Source of the DNA: Typha latifolia
Taxonomy: Eukaryota; Streptophyta; Magnoliopsida; Poales; Typhaceae
NCBI GenBank assembly: GCA_019914945.1
Contig: CM034110.1
Location: 6,403,808 to 6,467,807, forward strand
DNA length: 64,000 nt
Direction of reading: 5' to 3'
Positions within the stretch are counted from its first letter, which is position 1; each line of letters starts with the position of its first letter. A program made the translations under genes and the position numbers. The notes below the pieces were generated by a model, which was not told the DNA's origin, made no database searches, and saw only the letters and a program-made list of their open reading frames with translations. Below, in pieces: positions 59,314 through 64,000 of the stretch.

Positions 59314-62300
59314 TCAGTTTAAGGAACTCTCCACAAGAGACTGGGATTGCTTTTGCTTTGGGCTGATGCTGCCGCCACGGTTAACCATGAGAGCATCCAG
59401 AGCCTTTTGTATCTCTAATGTCATGGCGCTGTCAACGCTACCTGAAGATATCTTCCTGTGAGACTTCTGCAGGTGGAGCTTCAGTGAGCTGCTGCTGAGC
59501 CCTGCATTTTTCCCGCAAATGGGGCAGACCTTCATCGTTGGCCTTCGATGCTGCCATTCCATAGAAGCTTTCCCATGTAGTCTCTTGTCGAGATTCAAAA
59601 GGATTTTAGCAAAGCCATCATTTGGCTGGGCTCTGCGGTGCACCTTCTTTAGTGTATTCCATGCTTCTAAGAGAGTGAAGTTTCTGGATAACAAAAGCAT
59701 ATAAGAAAAAATGAATGTTTATCTACTACTTGGATGGAGTAATACATAGTCTTGGCTTGTATTGCACTTACTTCCTTAGCATTAAGTACGCGAGCACAAC
59801 TGTTGCGCTTCTGCTTTTCCCTTCGAAGCAATGGACCAATACTTTTCCACCAATGTACTCTACATAATCGATGAAATCAGATGCTTCTTCAAAGAGATCA
59901 CTGATATCTTCGTCATCATTATCACTTACCTAAAGACACATTATGGACTGTCATCAACAAATTATACACTCTAAATAGACAAGCTTAGACTAGTATATAG
60001 ATGCACAGTACCAGATCCCAAAAAGTTATCGAAGGACTACTAATGTTTGTAATTACACCTGAGATCATCTGGACATTCTGTAAATAAGCAATGCCTAGAT
60101 CTAACCCTGATCCCCCAGGTACAGCTACAAACATTCCAGACTATATAGAGAACCGATAAAATATTGTAAACAGCACAAAACAAAAGGGAAAGCAAAATGG
60201 AAAAAGAAAGAAAGAGGTAGAATAGGACAATCAGGAATATTTTTTTGCTTGGTCACACAGAAAAAACCATACAGAAAGCATAATGAAATTGTCAGGTTAA
60301 TCCAGATGCCCACACAGAAAGCATAATGAAAAAACCACATGTCTTTGTTATATATAACCCAATGCACTTAACAGAACAGTACTAAATAGACAAATATAAA
60401 TATTCCACCAAGATGATCCCAGAGGTACTATAGTTTAACCCAAGACTTGTTAACCCTGTGAGGGAAACTGATAGAAAAAGTTTTCAGATAAAACTCAATT
60501 AAGATAAGCCAAAAAAAAAAAGCAATGTTCACCTAAATAACAGAAGGGGGTAAAATAAAATGCGACTGTTTTACAAATGTGATTTTAGCAGTTCTCCATC
60601 TACTTTTCTTCAGATTCCATATCAATAATTCAGTAAATCAATGAAGCATCAATTCTCTTCAATAAGGCATGCGGCTTGATTCAACAAGGGGAACACCTTG
60701 CTTTCTGCCCTTCTACCTATATTCCCAAACTTTTGTGTCAAGGGACCTAAAACATTGACCTGATATAAAATGAGGCTAGAATCAAATGGAAGTTAGTAGT
60801 AGGATAACTGGGAACATATCAATGTAAGGGGGAGGAATAAGAGAATTTAATTATTGAACTTAATTTGTAGTGGGAAAGATAGGAACTCAATTTTCCTTAG
60901 ATCATCTCGTCAGGATGTGCTAGTCTTCAATTCAGAATTTAACTGATTTTCCTTCAGTTGATTTTGTTATTGAAGATGACTAGTCAGAAAATTCTACCAC
61001 CAGTTAGCTCAACTTTAGCACCTACATAATGCTGTCCTTAATTAGGTTTTTCTTGACCAACAATAATGGCCTTCTAGTTTGAATTCTTAGTATCAGATTT
61101 GTTCCCTACTACATGGAACAAAAGTATACTTTTATGCACAAACAAAAGTACTAAAATTGCTGTTTGGTTATCCTAGTAGGCATAAAGATAATAATTATCT
61201 AAGCACGGACATACAATATACTTTTTCTTTAGGTTACTTATGAAAGGTACATAATCATGAGATCTTTCCATACAAAGAAACAGGAGTAAATTAATCTAAT
61301 ATAGAGAAGTTTATTCAATTTGTTATTTCAACTATTGAAAGAAGAAATGAAGAGAAAGGCTTACTGAGAAGTTCCTATAGTCAAAAAGAAAAGGATACTG
61401 AGAGTCGGACTGTCCAATTTCATTAGAACATAAGCACAATATATGGTTGATGCCCAGATGCTGAAGGGTAAACATAGACCTCGCAGCCAAAGCCCCTCCA
61501 ATATACAGATGATCTATGATCTGAGAAGGACGTTCCGTGCTTGCAGCATCAGAAATAAATGTTATCCTCTCAAGGATGTGTTCAAGTCGTACCTGAAGGA
61601 TGTTAGCTACATATAGTTACTCCAAAGTCCAAATAAAATTAGATACCGGAAAAGTTGTTCAGTCGTGTTACCTTCAATTCGTAGGCATCAATGGAAATGT
61701 TACTATCAGTGCCCTCGAAAAATCCAGTATTGAAGTTGTTCTCCTGGCACAGTTTTATCACATCTGTCCTAAGCATTTCATTCCACAGTTCCAATTCCTT
61801 GTTCAATTCGCCATCTACCTACATCATAGCATTGTTGAAGTGACTGAAAAAAGAGATGATAGGTGGGTCCCTTTTCATTGGACTAGTCTGAAACTGATCT
61901 TGGCAAGTTAAGGGAATTACAGAAAGTACAAGCAGGCAGCACTGCAATATTTGTATTGAGGACAATTAGCAGAACGCTTCTATCTGTTCTATTTCTATGA
62001 AATCAAAATGAATCATGCGAATGACTAGGAAGTATGTCTTCATAATTGTTGAACTGAGAAACAGAAGAGCTTGTTGTAACTTTCTTCATATTGCCTGTGG
62101 CATTGGCAAACTCTGGATTTGGACTGATCCATAGCAAAGTATAGATAACTAGACACAAGAATTTTCTTGACAAGTAAATCTAAATACTTATTAAGAGTAC
62201 TTTGTATCTCCCGCAAAAGTATTTTTATATTCCCAGCTTCGGCAATTTTTTTGAAATTGAAATATTCACCAAACAATCTAATGTTTTATTCGGATGAATC

Positions 62301-63965
62301 CTTCTAGAATGAGGCCCATATGTTTCTAGGAGAAAAGAAATCAAATAATTGTAATTTCAAGAGAAAGTGTCCAACCTTTGCAAATTTATTGAAGTCACGG
62401 AGCTTCATTGTCAAACGCAGACAGCGTGAGGCCTCGCCACTTCCTTTGAAGTATCTCCCATTCAAATTTTCTCGAGACACAGGAGAAGTTAGGTCAAAAC
62501 TTTCCCTAGATCCTGCACGCGACACCTTACGTCTAAATTTATGAATTTCATAATCGCTTGATTCTGTATATGTTTCATTTCCACCATGTTCCTTACATGT
62601 AGGAAACAGAGAACTAGGACTACAACCAGAAAAATATGACGGTGAGTCCGAAGCACCAGAGTCTTCCCTTTCAGATTCACCTAAGCTTTTGTTAATAATT
62701 GATAGAAAATTTCGTAGGAGCCCATCTAACTTCTGGTAGAGTGTGAGAAGAAATATATGAAATCCCTGAAGGTCCCTGAGAGCCCCTCGAAATCCTCCTC
62801 TAAATGCATTAACCACTGCTGTCATATCAATATCAGGAAGAGAATAACTGAAATCAGTTGGAGCATCAACTTCCTCGGGTCCTGGAAAACCAAGTTTTCC
62901 TATAGATACTTCATATAAAAGGTCTGAAGAGTACTCCCAGTTATTAAGCATCAGCTCAACCAACTTTGGATAGTTCTCTTGATCTTTTGCTCGTTTTCCT
63001 GCGGGAGGCCTACGTGGAACCCCAGAGTCGATAGCCATGATACAGAAATTACAAGCTATTTCATCAGTTACTTGTTTCGTTTTGGGTGTGTTACTGGACT
63101 CACCGAAAGCATCAGGGCCTGAAGATGAAAGCTCACCATTGTCTGCACTGAGTATATCACTTACAGAGATTGCTCTTCTTTCTTTTTGGTGGTTCCTGAT
63201 CATCTCTAGTTTGTATAGTCTGACACCAGAACCATTAGCTTCATCCAATGTATCCATATTTGCAGAGGTCACCTTGTCTGTTAATAGCAGGTTTGCATAA
63301 TTGCCACGCCAGCCAAGCTGGCGACAACGGAGTCTATCCTCATTCCTAAGTATAAGATCCAATATCAAGACCTTTCCAAGGGATTCAGCTGTTTTTTCAG
63401 CAGCTTTTTGTGAAGTAAATGGAATTGAGTTATCTAGCAGTGGTGAGCCATGTATATAACTGCCAGAGAAAAAGGCAAGGAAACAAATAATCAGAATTCA
63501 TATACAATATATAAATTAATTGACAGTGGCTTAAGATGAGATTGTGTCTATACTTCATTAATAAAAGGCAACGGCTAAATTCAAGAGCTTCCAACAACTC
63601 AGAACATGTTATTTCATTAACTTCATTACCAGCAGTAACTGCTATTTGACGTGCCTTTTCAGTAGCATCCTTTATCTGTTGCCATTCAGAGTTGGAATTA
63701 TGAACCACCCTGGCCTGAAATGATCAGTGAATTGTTGAACTCAAGGCCAAATACTTATATAGGATTCAAATGAAGAGGAAGTACATACTTGAGGTGTCGT
63801 CACTCCAAGCAATTTTGCAAATTCATAACCCAAGCGCTCTGACTGTGTTGCCATCCTCGAAGATGCGATTTTAATGACTGCCGCTGCCTCCTTTGATGAA
63901 ATAACATTGTTACCTGAAAATTTAAATAGTGCAATAAAAACTACTCCGCCAGAGTTCACAGTCAC
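59314..63965 (-). CDS. PHS1: dual-specificity protein phosphatase PHS1 (5' end outside window)
   Basis: PROPYZAMIDE-HYPERSENSITIVE 1 homologue, a cytoplasmic protein controlling cortical microtubules. Seven exons are visible: 63789-63965, 63554-63714, 62376-63459, 61672-61818, 61365-61592, 59772-59929 and 59314-59683, 774 codons in phase; roughly 150 N-terminal residues lie beyond 64000. The upstream half matches the actin-fragmin-kinase-like domain ([72 protein letters not shown], here with M before AIDSG). The downstream half is the phosphatase, with the CX5R active site [20 protein letters not shown]. The C-terminus carries a C2H2-like motif, [19 protein letters not shown] then QKSH. In Arabidopsis the kinase-like domain phosphorylates alpha-tubulin at Thr349 under osmotic stress and the phosphatase restrains it. 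Both key regions appear intact. The largest intron (59930-61364) is about 1.4 kb. Confidence 0.95.
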
Positions 63966-64000
63966 CTGTATCGTACAACAAAAAAGGCAAGAAGAGTGAC

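Noticed and set aside
1..64000. CRISPR arrays, bacterial operons, phage or viral genes
   Set aside because: Exon-intron structure throughout and plant gene families show eukaryotic nuclear DNA. No regularly spaced repeats or viral genes were seen.

Overview
The window is nuclear DNA of a flowering plant, most likely a monocot. The genes have several to many short exons with GT-AG introns in AT-rich intergenic DNA. Several are very GC-rich at the 5' end and become AT-rich downstream (the F-box/LRR gene at 47.2 kb, the DUF1399 gene at 36.9 kb), and the intronless subtilase and near-intronless MATE gene are strongly GC3-biased. That bimodal GC pattern is typical of monocots. Species cannot be fixed from sequence alone.

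Layout. 0-33 kb, minus strand: a doubtful signal-peptide-like exon (0.5-0.8 kb); MED28, a Mediator subunit (1.7-4.9 kb); an 18-exon peroxisomal beta-oxidation multifunctional protein of the MFP2 type ending in the PTS1 tripeptide ARL (6.1-14.2 kb); a two-exon FCS-like zinc finger (FLZ) protein (19.0-19.5 kb); a MATE transporter (21.6-23.2 kb); a soluble epoxide hydrolase gene with a one-base frameshift just after its nucleophile motif (27.7-29.3 kb); and an intronless SBT1-type subtilase (30.3-32.7 kb). 33-37 kb: a degraded minus-strand LINE with zinc-binding and RNase H remnants. 37-58 kb, plus strand: a DUF1399/GRDP-like gene without a glycine-rich tail (36.9-42.5 kb); an F-box/LRR gene of the FBL3/RAE1 type (47.2-50.6 kb); an unrecognised acidic protein with two membrane segments (52.6-53.7 kb); and a small RS-rich nuclear protein (56.3-58.1 kb). 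59-64 kb, minus strand: the 3' part of PHS1, a microtubule-related dual-specificity phosphatase with a kinase-like domain; its 5' end lies beyond the window.

Mobile DNA has shaped the spacers. A 743-bp solo LTR at 16.2 kb has a 5-bp target duplication. A 292-bp 5'-truncated LINE, with poly-A tract and 15-bp target duplication, sits about 10 bp upstream of the epoxide hydrolase ATG, between the gene and an upstream cluster of ACGT-core elements. Introns and spacers carry GA/CT, TA and CA microsatellites and several recent tandem duplications.

The genes do not form an obvious pathway; they are an ordinary plant gene neighbourhood. I found no convincing new multi-gene system. The points most worth a second look are the epoxide hydrolase frameshift plus LINE insertion, the separate tiny exon that alone carries the MFP PTS1, a probable GC-AG intron in the RS gene, and the unnamed two-membrane-segment acidic protein.
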